Source of the DNA: Segatella hominis
Lineage (GTDB): Bacteria > Bacteroidota > Bacteroidia > Bacteroidales > Bacteroidaceae
Assembly (NCBI RefSeq): GCF_004535825.1
Contig: NZ_SGVY01000019.1
Coordinates: 1-64,000, forward strand
Length of the DNA stretch: 64,000 nucleotides
Reading direction: 5' to 3'
In this document: positions 46,150-54,746 of the stretch, piece by piece
Layout: the number at the start of each line of letters is the position of its first letter
Numbering within the stretch: position 1 is the stretch's first letter
Notes under the pieces: model-generated
Told to the model about the DNA's origin: nothing
The model's database searches: none
What the model saw: the letters and a program-made list of their open reading frames with translations, nothing else
Position numbers and translations under genes: made by a program

Positions 46150-49101
46150 TTAGAATGACAGTTCTACACCAAGCGTAAACTGGCGTGATGCTGGATACTG
46201 TGCCTGATAAACATTGGATGAAACCTCTGGGTCAAGACCATTGAAGCCTGTGATGGTGAAGAGGTTCTGTGCCTGAGCATAGACTCTTACCAAAGAGAAG
46301 AACTTGGTCTTGCTCAACAGACTCTGTGGCAAAGAGTATGACAAACTGAGGTTCTTCATACGCAAGAAAGAAGCGTTCTCTAAGTAACGGTCATCCAACT
46401 GGTTAACCTCACCCCAGCGAGGGATATCGGTAATATCACCTGGATTCTTCCAGCGGTCATACAACAAGCGGTTAGACTGGTTGTAAGCTGTACCGAAGGT
46501 TACACCACTCTCCTCGAAGAAACGGTCGTTATTGATAACATAACGTGTACCGATCCAGCTGAACTGAGCAGACAACTGCAAGCCCTTCCAGCGCAAGCTG
46601 GTACCGAAACCGCCCATCCAAGGTACATCGTAGGTCTTGCCCATCATCACCTTGTCGCTCTCACGGAACTCGTTGGTCACGTTACCATCCTTGTCATACC
46701 AGAGCTGTTCACCATTCGCTGGGTTCACACCTGCATAACGGTTCAGGAAGAACTCGCTTACTGAGTGACCTACTACATATTTCAAACCAGTAGTTGAGTT
46801 CACATACTCAGTCACACCATTATAGAGTTCCTTCAATCGGTTCTGATTGTAAGATACGTTGGCACTTACATTCCAGGTAAAGTCCTTGGTGCGGATTACA
46901 TCGCCGTCAGCACTCAACTCAATACCCTTATTAGCCATCACACCCACGTTCTTCCAGCGATAGCCCTCACCAGTTACGGTGTAAGACTCTGGCACACGCA
47001 TCAGCATGTTGGAAGTGCGCTTGTAATAAGCCTCAAAACTGAAGTTAATACGGTCGAAGAAACCAAGACGCAAAGCAAAGTTGCTTGCCCAAGTGGACTC
47101 CCAACCCAATTCCTCATTACCACTCTGTGAAGGATAGAGACCAGCTGTATCGTCATAGTTGGCGTCACCGCTCACCAATGCGAGGTGATAATAATTAGGA
47201 ATCTCTGAGTTACCGGAAGTACCTGTGCTGACAGCCAACTGTGCGTTGCTCAGCCAGTTATACTTCTTGAGCCATTCAGTCTGCTTCACATTCCACATGA
47301 AACCTACAGACCAGAAAGTACCCCAGCGATGATCCTTACCAAATCGGGAAGAAGCATCGGTACGGAGAGAGAAGTCTGCATAATAAAGTTCCTTATAGTT
47401 GTACTCGCCACGCATGAAGAATGACAAGTAAGAATAATCAGAAGAAGAGTCAGACCAGCGGCTGGCACGTGTACCAGACGAAATATTGGTCAGCAAGTCA
47501 TTGTTCTGACCTCTGGAATAAACATTGAATCCCTCTGAATGATAATCGACAGCCTCCTGACCCAGCATCACGTTGAAAGAATGGATATCCTTCAAGGTGA
47601 AACGATAGTTGGCTGTTGTAGTCTCAGTCAAATTGAGCATATCGCTGCTCTGGCGAGCCGCAAGACCCTGTCCGTTGTTAGAAGAGAGACTTGGGAAAGA
47701 CTGCATGAATGCGGTAGAGTGAGAGAAATCTGCACCAAACTGCGTGCGGATAGTCAGATTCTCAATAGGATAAATCTCTGCATACATAGTAGAGAGAATC
47801 TTATACTTCTTGTTCTTGATAGGATTCTTTGCCATATATACGATAGGGTTCTCGCTCGTACCTGCCCAGTTGCCTGCTGCAAGAGAAGCTAAGCTGCCAT
47901 CCTTTGCATATGGATTCCAATATGGAAGCATGAAACGGCAAGCTGAAATTGGGGTAACGGTGGTATAAGAACCATCATCTGCCTGCTGGGCTTCCTCGTA
48001 AGCTGCCATCGTGTTGGTACCGATCTTCAACCAGTTGCTCGCCTTCACATCTGCATTGGTACGGATGTTGTAACGGCGGAAGGTAGAATTCTGCGCAATA
48101 CCGTCCTGATCATAAAAACCACCAGAAACATAGTAGTTCAAACGGTCAGTAGCACGATTCACGGAAAGTTCATAGCTCTGCAAAGGAGCCGCATCATTGA
48201 ACACCTCATCAAGCCAGTTGACATTTACCTTAGAGAGGAGATTGTAATCCTTACCAGCATCCAGTCCTACTTCTTTCTCAAACTGGATACGCTCATCAGT
48301 ATTCATCATAGACCAGTTGGTCTGCGCCAACTGTGAGAAACCATACTGAGCACGGAGGGTAACCTTTGCCTTATCCATAGAAAGACCACGCTTAGATGTG
48401 ATTACAACCACACCATTAGCAGCACGGGCACCATAGATAGAAGTAGAAGACGCATCTTTCAATACAGAAATACTTTCGATGTCGTTAGGACTCAAGGTAT
48501 TGAAATCAGAACTGGAGATTGGCACACCATCCAGGATAAAAAGTGGTGACTTACCTGAATTGATGGAGTTAGTACCACGGATTTGGAAAGTAGCAGCCTT
48601 GCTTGGTTCACCAGAAGAGCTGATAACCTGCAAACCAGTACTCTGTCCTTGCAAAGCCTGGTCGAAGCTTGCCGCAGGGACATTTTCAATTTTTTCAGCT
48701 TTCACAGCAGACACGGAACCCGCAATGGTTCCTTTCTTACGAACACCATACGCCACAACCACGACTTCATCCATCACTTTGGAATCAGAAGTAAGCGTAA
48801 TGTTCAGCGTTTTCGTCTGTGCATTGACAGGATGTTTCTGAGTCACCATACCGATGTATGAAATCACCAGCGTAGCCTTAGAAGCATCCTTCACCTCGAT
48901 GGTATAGTTACCGTCCACATCGGTCACGACACCATTCGTTGTACCCTCTTGAAGGATGGTTGCACCAATCAGCGGTTCATTGTCATCACCAGACATAACC
49001 GTTCCCTTGACGCTAAAGGTTTGCGCCAAGGCTGTTTGGACAGTCAACACAATCAGAGAGACAAGCAATAGGGAAATTCTTCTCATTCTTGTTTGTTTCA
49101 A
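46150..49101 (-). CDS. SusC/RagA-family TonB-linked outer-membrane transporter
   Basis: 983 residues. Signal peptide (about 1-26, ending ALA-QTF), carboxypeptidase-regulatory-like domain (about 28-112), TonB-box-like segment DEVVVVAYG (about 111-119), plug domain (about 120-235, with SIYGARAANGVVVITSKRG) and a ~22-strand barrel ending in LGVELSF. It imports ligand across the outer membrane using TonB energy, with SusD as lid. It is the first gene of the nine-gene leftward operon, transcribed from the promoter at 49261-49293. Confidence 0.97.
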   Translation of the reverse strand: MKQTRMRRISLLLVSLIVLTVQTALAQTFSVKGTVMSGDDNEPLIGATILQEGTTNGVVTDVDGNYTIEVKDASKATLVISYIGMVTQKHPVNAQTKTLNITLTSDSKVMDEVVVVAYGVRKKGTIAGSVSAVKAEKIENVPAASFDQALQGQSTGLQVISSSGEPSKAATFQIRGTNSINSGKSPLFILDGVPISSSDFNTLSPNDIESISVLKDASSTSIYGARAANGVVVITSKRGLSMDKAKVTLRAQYGFSQLAQTNWSMMNTDERIQFEKEVGLDAGKDYNLLSKVNVNWLDEVFNDAAPLQSYELSVNRATDRLNYYVSGGFYDQDGIAQNSTFRRYNIRTNADVKASNWLKIGTNTMAAYEEAQQADDGSYTTVTPISACRFMLPYWNPYAKDGSLASLAAGNWAGTSENPIVYMAKNPIKNKKYKILSTMYAEIYPIENLTIRTQFGADFSHSTAFMQSFPSLSSNNGQGLAARQSSDMLNLTETTTANYRFTLKDIHSFNVMLGQEAVDYHSEGFNVYSRGQNNDLLTNISSGTRASRWSDSSSDYSYLSFFMRGEYNYKELYYADFSLRTDASSRFGKDHRWGTFWSVGFMWNVKQTEWLKKYNWLSNAQLAVSTGTSGNSEIPNYYHLALVSGDANYDDTAGLYPSQSGNEELGWESTWASNFALRLGFFDRINFSFEAYYKRTSNMLMRVPESYTVTGEGYRWKNVGVMANKGIELSADGDVIRTKDFTWNVSANVSYNQNRLKELYNGVTEYVNSTTGLKYVVGHSVSEFFLNRYAGVNPANGEQLWYDKDGNVTNEFRESDKVMMGKTYDVPWMGGFGTSLRWKGLQLSAQFSWIGTRYVINNDRFFEESGVTFGTAYNQSNRLLYDRWKNPGDITDIPRWGEVNQLDDRYLENASFLRMKNLSLSYSLPQSLLSKTKFFSLVRVYAQAQNLFTITGFNGLDPEVSSNVYQAQYPASRQFTLGVELSF

Positions 49102-49435
49102 TTGTTGTTTATAAATTATTAATAATTATTTTTTTCTCGTTGGAATAAACGGTTGCATATATTAAATATGTTGCACGCCAGACAAACCCACCGTTCTCTC
49201 ACTCGGTACAATTTTTCACAAATAACAAACGTAAGTATAGCTATTTGATTAAAAGCGGTGCAAAATTACTAATAAATTCTCACTTATTACAAGTTATTGC
49301 TTTAAAATTTATTATTTTAACAATAAAAGGGTAACATTATCCGTATTTAAGGGTATCTGAGCCGTATTTTGAAGTATTTCAATCCACTTTTTCATAAAAA
49401 AGACGAAAAAAATATCTGCATACAAATTATTTGTG
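49102..49435. other. divergent regulatory region between susC and the DUF4294 gene
   Basis: The leftward susC leader (about 155 nt) contains an imperfect palindrome around 49155-49178 (TGCATATATTAAATATGTTGCA). No riboswitch or small RNA fold was recognised. The rest is AT-rich. Confidence 0.4.
49261..49293 (-). promoter_or_regulatory. promoter of the SusCD operon
   Basis: Leftward TAATTTTG (complement of 49261-49268), a 21-bp spacer and CTTG (complement of 49290-49293, one mismatch to TTTG). Confidence 0.55.
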
Positions 49436-49443
49436 TAATTTTG
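49436..49443 (+). promoter_or_regulatory. -7 box of the DUF4294 gene
   Basis: TAATTTTG matches TAnnTTTG; the -33 side is weak (TCTG at 17 bp). The predicted start near 49450 places the duplicated 24-bp segment in the leader. Confidence 0.5.
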
Positions 49444-49455
49444 CCATCTGATTGA

Positions 49456-49497
49456 TTTAGAGACTAAAATGAGAAAAAATTTAGAGACTAAAATGAG
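49456..49497 (+). repeat. tandem duplication of TTTAGAGACTAAAATGAG in a leader
   Basis: An 18-base unit occurs at 49456-49473 and again, identically, at 49480-49497 (period 24 bp). Each copy carries an ATG. Confidence 0.9.
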
Positions 49498-49510
49498 GAC
49501 AGAAAGATGA
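49469..49510 (+). CDS. possible 13-codon leader peptide ending in the DUF4294 start codon
   Basis: ATG at 49469 opens MRKNLETKMRTER and stops at a TGA that overlaps the ATG of the DUF4294 gene (ATGA at 49507-49510). A second in-frame ATG at 49493, created by the duplication, gives a 5-residue version. Translation is unproven; the overlap suggests possible coupling. Confidence 0.3.
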   Translation: MRKNLETKMRTER

Positions 49511-50145
49511 AATACAAAATACTTTTTTTAATATGCCTGATGTTAGGTACGACTCTGAGAATGGCTGCACAGAATGATGAGACCCATCCGGAAAACAGGG
49601 ATGTGGATATGGACAGCCCTACCTTCGAGCCGATGGTGAAAGTCGGCAAGGTATTGCAGGGAAAGGACAGCATACAATATGTGGAGGTCAACAATGTCTA
49701 TGTATATCCAGAACCTGTATTCAAGGATGCTAAGCAGCGCATGGCTTACAACCGACTGGTATATAATGTAAAGAAGGTGCTGCCTATTGCAAAAGAGGTA
49801 AGAAAAATCATCATCGAAACCGGTGAATATCTGGAAACTCTGCCTAATAAGAGAGCAAAGGATGCACACATGAAACTGGTAGAGAAAGGTATCAAGGAGG
49901 AATACACGCCAAGAATGAAAAAACTGACATACGCACAGGGTAAACTCTGCATCAAGTTAGTTTACCGCGAATGCAATTCTTCCTCTTACCAACTGATACA
50001 GGCTTTCCTGGGTCCAGTGAGAGCTGGCTTCTATCAGGCCTTCGCTTGGGCTTTCGGTGCGAGCCTTACCAAGAAGTATGATCCGAACGGAGTAGATAGA
50101 TTAACAGAGAGAGTGGTAAGACAAGTTGAGTCTGGGCAGATATAA
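49507..50145 (+). CDS. DUF4294 exported protein
   Basis: 212 residues. A signal peptide (about 1-21, MAA-QND) is followed by a segment containing VEVNNVYVYPEPVFK and helical YNVKKVLPIAKEVRKI, the pattern of DUF4294. Function is not established for the family. ATG 49507 gives the signal peptide directly. It has its own upstream region with a duplicated leader segment and is followed immediately by a 21-bp-period repeat array and a terminator. Confidence 0.85.
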   Translation: MKYKILFLICLMLGTTLRMAAQNDETHPENRDVDMDSPTFEPMVKVGKVLQGKDSIQYVEVNNVYVYPEPVFKDAKQRMAYNRLVYNVKKVLPIAKEVRKIIIETGEYLETLPNKRAKDAHMKLVEKGIKEEYTPRMKKLTYAQGKLCIKLVYRECNSSSYQLIQAFLGPVRAGFYQAFAWAFGASLTKKYDPNGVDRLTERVVRQVESGQI

Positions 50146-50150
50146 TTTCC

Positions 50151-50230
50151 GTTCAAAGACGTTGAACCGCGGTTCAAAGACGTTGAATGTCGGTTCAAAG
50201 ACGTCGAACGGACATTCAACGACTATGAAC
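50151..50230. repeat. four-copy 21-bp-period array of a palindromic 17-mer
   Basis: Cores at 50151, 50172, 50193 and 50214, spaced exactly 21 bp: GTTCAAAGACGTTGAAC and three variants. Each is an inverted repeat GTTCAA-N5-TTGAAC with some decay in the last copy. The array begins six bases after the DUF4294 stop codon and ends 25 bp before the terminator stem. Confidence 0.92.
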
Positions 50231-50254
50231 GGAGATTTCAACAGGGCTAAAAAA

Positions 50255-50306
50255 GAAGTGTTCCCAAAGAAAGCAACAACTTTCCTTAGGAACACTTCCT
50301 TTTATA
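50255..50306. terminator. bidirectional terminator between DUF4294 and M28 peptidase genes
   Basis: GAAGTGTTCC (50255-50264) pairs with GGAACACTTC (50288-50297), with inner pairing AAAGAAAG/CTTTC. The plus strand continues CTTTTATA; the minus strand continues TTTTTTAG. Confidence 0.8.
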
Positions 50307-50324
50307 CCCAAATGCGGTGTCTAT

Positions 50325-51356
50325 CTATTCCTCTGTATAAAGCACCTGAATCATCGTCTGACCCACAGCCTTCAGAACATTTTTATCCAAATGAGCCATA
50401 TCATCACTTACCGTATGCCAGGTAGGCCCAAAACTGCTCTGCTGGCAGTCAGGATAATAGGCTATTACATCAATCGTAGGAATCTTCGCCTTTTCATTTA
50501 CCGGGATATGATCATCTGTTATCATACCGCCATCACTCTTAGGGAAGAAACTGCCATAACCAGCCTGACGGGCTGCTGCCCAAACCTTCTTGACAATGGC
50601 AGAAGCATACTGCATAGACATTCCCTCACGATAGAACTTGGCACCCTGTCCACCTACCATGTCGAGAAGGATTCCATAACGAGGGGAATAACCGTCTGGC
50701 TTATTCTCACTCCAATACTGAGCGCCCAAAGCCCAGGTATCTCCACTATCCTGAACATCAGCCCATTGAGGAGTTCCCCAATCCTCTGTATCGAAACATA
50801 CAAAATCTACTCCGATAGCAGGATTCAACTTTTTGTCAGCCTGCAACTGGCGGGCGATTTCCAGCATGACTGCCACACCACTTGCACCATCATTGGCTGC
50901 CATCACAGGCTTGCGCCAGTTGGTACTGTCGGGATCATTATCTGCCCAAGGACGACTGTCCCAATGGGCACAGAGCAGGATACGGGTGGTAGCCTTCGGA
51001 TTATAATGAGCGATGATATTGGTATTCTTCAATATCGTGCCATCATATCCCTTAAGGTCTGCTTTCTGCTCCTCTACCTCACATCCGAACTGCTTGAACT
51101 TCCTTACAATCCATTCGCCACACAGATCGTGCGCCTCGCTATTCATCGTGCGAGGACCGAAGTCGCATTGAGCCTGACAATAAGCAAAGGCTGAATCCGC
51201 ATTGAAAGCTGGACCTACTGGATTCAGTTTCTCTGCTTCTTCCACTTCCTGTGCCTCAGGCGAACTTGTGCCATGAGTAGATTTGTAAGTATATGCACCT
51301 GCCACAATAGCCGCAGCAGCCACAACACCCAATATGATTTTCATTTTCTTCGTCAT
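50325..51356 (-). CDS. M28-family metallopeptidase, glutaminyl-cyclase-like
   Basis: 343 residues. A single N-terminal membrane segment (about 5-24) acts as anchor or uncleaved signal. The zinc-site motifs are CAHWDSRPWAD (about 129-139), ANDGASG (about 154-160) and FDTEDWG (about 188-194), as in aminopeptidases and glutaminyl-peptide cyclotransferases of the M28 family. The active site should be periplasmic. Cyclotransferase versus aminopeptidase cannot be decided. It lies 94 bp downstream of the C26-M19 fusion gene on the same strand. Confidence 0.9.
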   Translation of the reverse strand: MTKKMKIILGVVAAAAIVAGAYTYKSTHGTSSPEAQEVEEAEKLNPVGPAFNADSAFAYCQAQCDFGPRTMNSEAHDLCGEWIVRKFKQFGCEVEEQKADLKGYDGTILKNTNIIAHYNPKATTRILLCAHWDSRPWADNDPDSTNWRKPVMAANDGASGVAVMLEIARQLQADKKLNPAIGVDFVCFDTEDWGTPQWADVQDSGDTWALGAQYWSENKPDGYSPRYGILLDMVGGQGAKFYREGMSMQYASAIVKKVWAAARQAGYGSFFPKSDGGMITDDHIPVNEKAKIPTIDVIAYYPDCQQSSFGPTWHTVSDDMAHLDKNVLKAVGQTMIQVLYTEE

Positions 51357-51450
51357 CTTGTTTATTTTGAACTTTCAGATTTGAACTTTATGATTATCTT
51401 TTCTCTATAGAAATACCTTTCAACTCACCGGTAATATTTGAATTCTTCAC

Positions 51451-53196
51451 TTACCTAACAGCCTGTACCTGCGCCATTACTCTGAGCCAGTTGCCACCCC
51501 ATATCTTGGCGATATCCTGTTCGCTATACCTGCGACGGAGCAACTGGATGGTAAAGTTGATGAGTTCAGAAGAGTCGGCTAATCCGCAGATTCCACCATC
51601 ACCATCAAAATCAGTACCAAGACCCACATGATCGATACCCATGATGTCGATAGCATGTTCCAGATGGGCAATAGCATCCATGATGTCAGCCTCACCCTCT
51701 TTGCGAAGGAAACCATGATAAAGTGTGGTATGGGCTACACCTCCTCTGGCAGCAAGCGCACGCATCTGGTCATCGGTCAGATTGCGAGGCACATCACAGA
51801 GCGCCTTACTGCTACTATGACTGCAGACGATAGGCATCTTGCTGATTTCCAAAGCATCATAGAAGCTCTTCTCGCCAGCATGACTCAAATCTACCATGAT
51901 GCCCAGGCGGTTCATCTCCTGGATGACCTTCTCGCCAAAACTGCTCACACCATTGTGAGTATTGCAGCCACGGGCACTATCGCAAATATCATTATCCCCA
52001 TTATGGCAGAGCGTAATATAGACGATGCCACGCTGGGCAAAATGCTTCACGTTGGCAAGGTCGTGTCCAAGCGCCAGTCCGTTCTCTATACCGAGCATGA
52101 TACTCTTTCTTCCCTTCCGCTTGTCGCTATAGAGGTCGGCAGGCGTACGGGCGATACTCAGGTAATTGCTGTTCTTGCTCACAATAGCCTCTATCTTGTC
52201 AAAGATCAAGTCGGCATACTGGGTAGGACCTGCCACATCAAAATCTACCTTGCTGCTGAAGGTCTCACCCAACTTAGGCTGCGGCAGGTAAGCCACCATC
52301 GTCGTTGCATCCTGATGACCGTCGGTCATTTTATGCAAATCTACCAGAATACGGGAGTCGCGATGGTCGAAACAGATACCCTGCGGGAAGAACATCGGCG
52401 TATCGCAATGTGTATCAAGAATAAGGATGCGCTGATGCAACTGCTTTGCCTGATAAAACTCGGCAGCCTGAGCAGTAAGCCATTGGAAAATCTTCAGTCC
52501 GTCTTTCTCCAACCATTCCGGATGCCATTGCACACCGAGGATAGACTTGTACTCGCTACTTTCCACAGCCTCTATGATGCCATCAGTAGATTTGGCGATG
52601 CAGCGCAGTTTATTTCCCGGCACACTCACAGCCTGATGATGGAAGGAGTTGACAAAAATCTTCTCACTATTATATATATTAAATAAGGTGGAATCCTTCA
52701 CTATCTGCACACTATGGGTAGGTTCCTCACGCTCTGCATCCTGCGAATGCTTCACTCCCTGTCTGATGTCCTGCTCCACCTTTCCCCCCAAAGCTATAGC
52801 CAAAGTCTGAATGCCACGACAGATACCCAACATCGGAATCTGTCGATTATAAGCCAGGCGAACCAGGAGGAACTCAGCAAGATCACGCTCCCGATTGATA
52901 TGATGGAGCTTAGGAGAAGGCTCCTCACCCATCCAGAGAGGGTTGTGGTCGCCGCCACCAGTAAGAATCAATCCGTCCAGATGCTGGAGCGTATTGACGA
53001 TAACATCTGTATCGGCAACAGGAGGAATGATAACAGGAGTACCGCCCGCAGCTATCACTTGTTTATAATATCGGTCACGAAGCGTAGCATCTATGCCCTC
53101 GTAGTTGGCAGTAATACCAATTACCGGCTGATGAGGAGCCTCGGGAAAAACAGAATATACACCTTGCAAGTGTGAATCCAAATCAAATGTTTCCAT
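51451..53196 (-). CDS. fusion of C26 glutamine-amidotransferase-like hydrolase and M19 dipeptidase
   Basis: 581 residues. Residues 22-245 are a class I amidotransferase/gamma-glutamyl hydrolase (PuuD-like) domain with nucleophile C126 (GICRG) and H225-x-E227 (QWHPEW). Residues about 254-580 are an M19 membrane-dipeptidase domain with zinc-binding DTHCD (261-265), SHSSSKA and GLGTDFDGDGG. The two hydrolases together could degrade gamma-glutamyl peptides: the first removes or cleaves the gamma-glutamyl bond, the second splits a dipeptide. No signal peptide is seen, so it is probably cytosolic. It lies between an Lrp regulator gene and the M28 gene. Confidence 0.9.
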   Translation of the reverse strand: METFDLDSHLQGVYSVFPEAPHQPVIGITANYEGIDATLRDRYYKQVIAAGGTPVIIPPVADTDVIVNTLQHLDGLILTGGGDHNPLWMGEEPSPKLHHINRERDLAEFLLVRLAYNRQIPMLGICRGIQTLAIALGGKVEQDIRQGVKHSQDAEREEPTHSVQIVKDSTLFNIYNSEKIFVNSFHHQAVSVPGNKLRCIAKSTDGIIEAVESSEYKSILGVQWHPEWLEKDGLKIFQWLTAQAAEFYQAKQLHQRILILDTHCDTPMFFPQGICFDHRDSRILVDLHKMTDGHQDATTMVAYLPQPKLGETFSSKVDFDVAGPTQYADLIFDKIEAIVSKNSNYLSIARTPADLYSDKRKGRKSIMLGIENGLALGHDLANVKHFAQRGIVYITLCHNGDNDICDSARGCNTHNGVSSFGEKVIQEMNRLGIMVDLSHAGEKSFYDALEISKMPIVCSHSSSKALCDVPRNLTDDQMRALAARGGVAHTTLYHGFLRKEGEADIMDAIAHLEHAIDIMGIDHVGLGTDFDGDGGICGLADSSELINFTIQLLRRRYSEQDIAKIWGGNWLRVMAQVQAVR

Positions 53197-53335
53197 CTGC
53201 TTATTTACATAAAAAAAGGATGTTTCACAAAGGAACCACTCACGACCGACTTAAGTCTTAACCTATGCCTCTCCCCGGTCATAAGTTGCAACACCCATGT
53301 GAAACAACCTTACCATTCATATTTACGTTGAATAC

Positions 53336-53803
53336 TTATTCTTCTTCCAAAATAACAGGAATTTCTCGCTTGATACTCTGCTCAAGAGAAATCAGGGTCT
53401 CCGTAGAAACCACACCTGGAATAGCCTGCAACTTATTGTTGAGCAAATCCATCAGCTGCTCATTGTCGCGCGCATAAAGTTTAAGAAGCATGGTGTAAGA
53501 ACCAGTAGTAAAGTGGCACTCCACGATTTCCGGTATATTCTGAAGGCGTTCTACCACCTTCTTATACATATTACCACGTTCCAGATTCAGACCCACGTAT
53601 GTACAGGTAGAATATCCCAAACTCTTAGGGTTTACGTCGAATCCACTACCCGTGATAAATCCTGCTTCCATCAAATGCTGCACACGCTGGTGGATAGCTG
53701 CACGGGATACGCCACACTCTGCCGCAACATCCTTGAAAGGAATGCGGGCATTCTTAGACAAGATACCCAATATCTTTCTGTCAAGATTGTCTATTTTCTC
53801 CAT
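53336..53803 (-). CDS. Lrp/AsnC-family transcriptional regulator
   Basis: 155 residues. N-terminal winged helix (about 5-55) with recognition region ECGVSRAAIHQRVQHL, and a C-terminal RAM/AsnC ligand domain (about 70-145) that usually senses amino acids. The downstream peptidase and gamma-glutamyl hydrolase genes on the same strand are plausible targets. A leftward -7 box lies at 53857-53864. Confidence 0.93.
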   Translation of the reverse strand: MEKIDNLDRKILGILSKNARIPFKDVAAECGVSRAAIHQRVQHLMEAGFITGSGFDVNPKSLGYSTCTYVGLNLERGNMYKKVVERLQNIPEIVECHFTTGSYTMLLKLYARDNEQLMDLLNNKLQAIPGVVSTETLISLEQSIKREIPVILEEE

Positions 53804-53856
53804 TTCTGTTGTTTTATGTTATTGTATCTTTGATGGTATCATCTTATACCAGATAG

Positions 53857-53891
53857 CAAAATTAGGAAAAACTATTGATATAAACAACAAA
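53857..53891 (-). promoter_or_regulatory. candidate promoter of the Lrp-type gene
   Basis: Leftward TAATTTTG (complement of 53857-53864) and TTTG (complement of 53888-53891) with a 23-bp spacer, longer than usual. It overlaps the terminator of the response-regulator operon. Confidence 0.45.
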
Positions 53892-53924
53892 AAGCACGAT
53901 TATTTTGCAATTTTCGTGCTTTTT
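53885..53924 (-). terminator. terminator of the histidine kinase/response regulator operon
   Basis: AAAAAGCACGA (53889-53899) pairs perfectly with 53914-53924. Read leftward it continues as a T-rich GTTGTTT tail. It lies 51 bp after the LytTR gene stop. Confidence 0.8.
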
Positions 53925-53975
53925 GATAGTATTTATACGGATTTTAACAGAAAAATCGCTTTTATGGCATAGAAA

Positions 53976-54731
53976 TTATAGACAATAAAAGCGTTCCACC
54001 AGTTTTTTACGATACAGGCGTCCCACTTTGACATAGCTTATGCCATCAAACGGCGGATAGAAGTGGCAAACATTATCGATCACCTCTATCAGATAATTCA
54101 TATTGATAATAAATTTCTGGTTTACTTGCATAAATTGCTTGTCCACTCCCAACAGGTCATTACTCTTGATGGTCCGCTTCAGGCGAACAGGCGCCTTGCT
54201 ACCAGCCACCACAGCCTCCCAACAACGCACTTCATGATTATACTGGAAGAGAACGATGTCACGCTTGTCCACCAGTTTGAAGTCTATAGTATTTGTATAG
54301 AGGAGAAACTTACCATTGTCCGACACTATTTCTTCCTGATCCCGTCCATCTGATTGCAGGGTTGGCAAAAGGGGCTGTTCGGTTAGTCGCTGCATGATGA
54401 TGTCCAATTCCTTGTCATCGATAGGTTTCAATAGCACGTCAAAGGCTTTCTTCCTGAAAGCTGGCAACACAAACTCATCGTAAGCAGTATACATCACTAC
54501 TCTACTGCGACCATAAGTAAAAGAATCGACTCGTTCCAGGAAATCTATTCCCGAAATGTCTGGCAACTGCACGTCGAGAAAGAGCAAGTCTGGTTGAAAC
54601 TCACTCACGCTCGCCAGCCCATCTAATCCAGAGTGCTCTATGGCGACCACTTCTATCTCAGGGTATCTGCCCAACTTTTCTTTCAGATTTTCGGCAGCCT
54701 GCTTATTGTCATCTATAATGATTGTCTTCAT
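53976..54731 (-). CDS. LytTR-family response regulator
   Basis: 251 residues. Receiver domain (1-125) with D8-D9 acidic pair and phospho-acceptor D53 (LFLDVQLPD), T81-region VVMYTAYD, and switch lysine in LLKPID. The C-terminal LytTR DNA-binding domain spans about 150-250. It is the partner of the histidine kinase gene 15 bp upstream. Its targets are unknown; the direct repeats that LytTR proteins bind were not identified here. Confidence 0.95.
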   Translation of the reverse strand: MKTIIIDDNKQAAENLKEKLGRYPEIEVVAIEHSGLDGLASVSEFQPDLLFLDVQLPDISGIDFLERVDSFTYGRSRVVMYTAYDEFVLPAFRKKAFDVLLKPIDDKELDIIMQRLTEQPLLPTLQSDGRDQEEIVSDNGKFLLYTNTIDFKLVDKRDIVLFQYNHEVRCWEAVVAGSKAPVRLKRTIKSNDLLGVDKQFMQVNQKFIINMNYLIEVIDNVCHFYPPFDGISYVKVGRLYRKKLVERFYCL

Positions 54732-54746
54732 CTTGCGGTTCTTCTG

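Noticed and set aside
50034-50425. Small frames on both strands with seven-residue repeats across the 21-bp array
   Set aside because: 21 bp is a multiple of three, so the repeat peptides are artefacts. The frames overlap DUF4294 coding sequence or the terminator.
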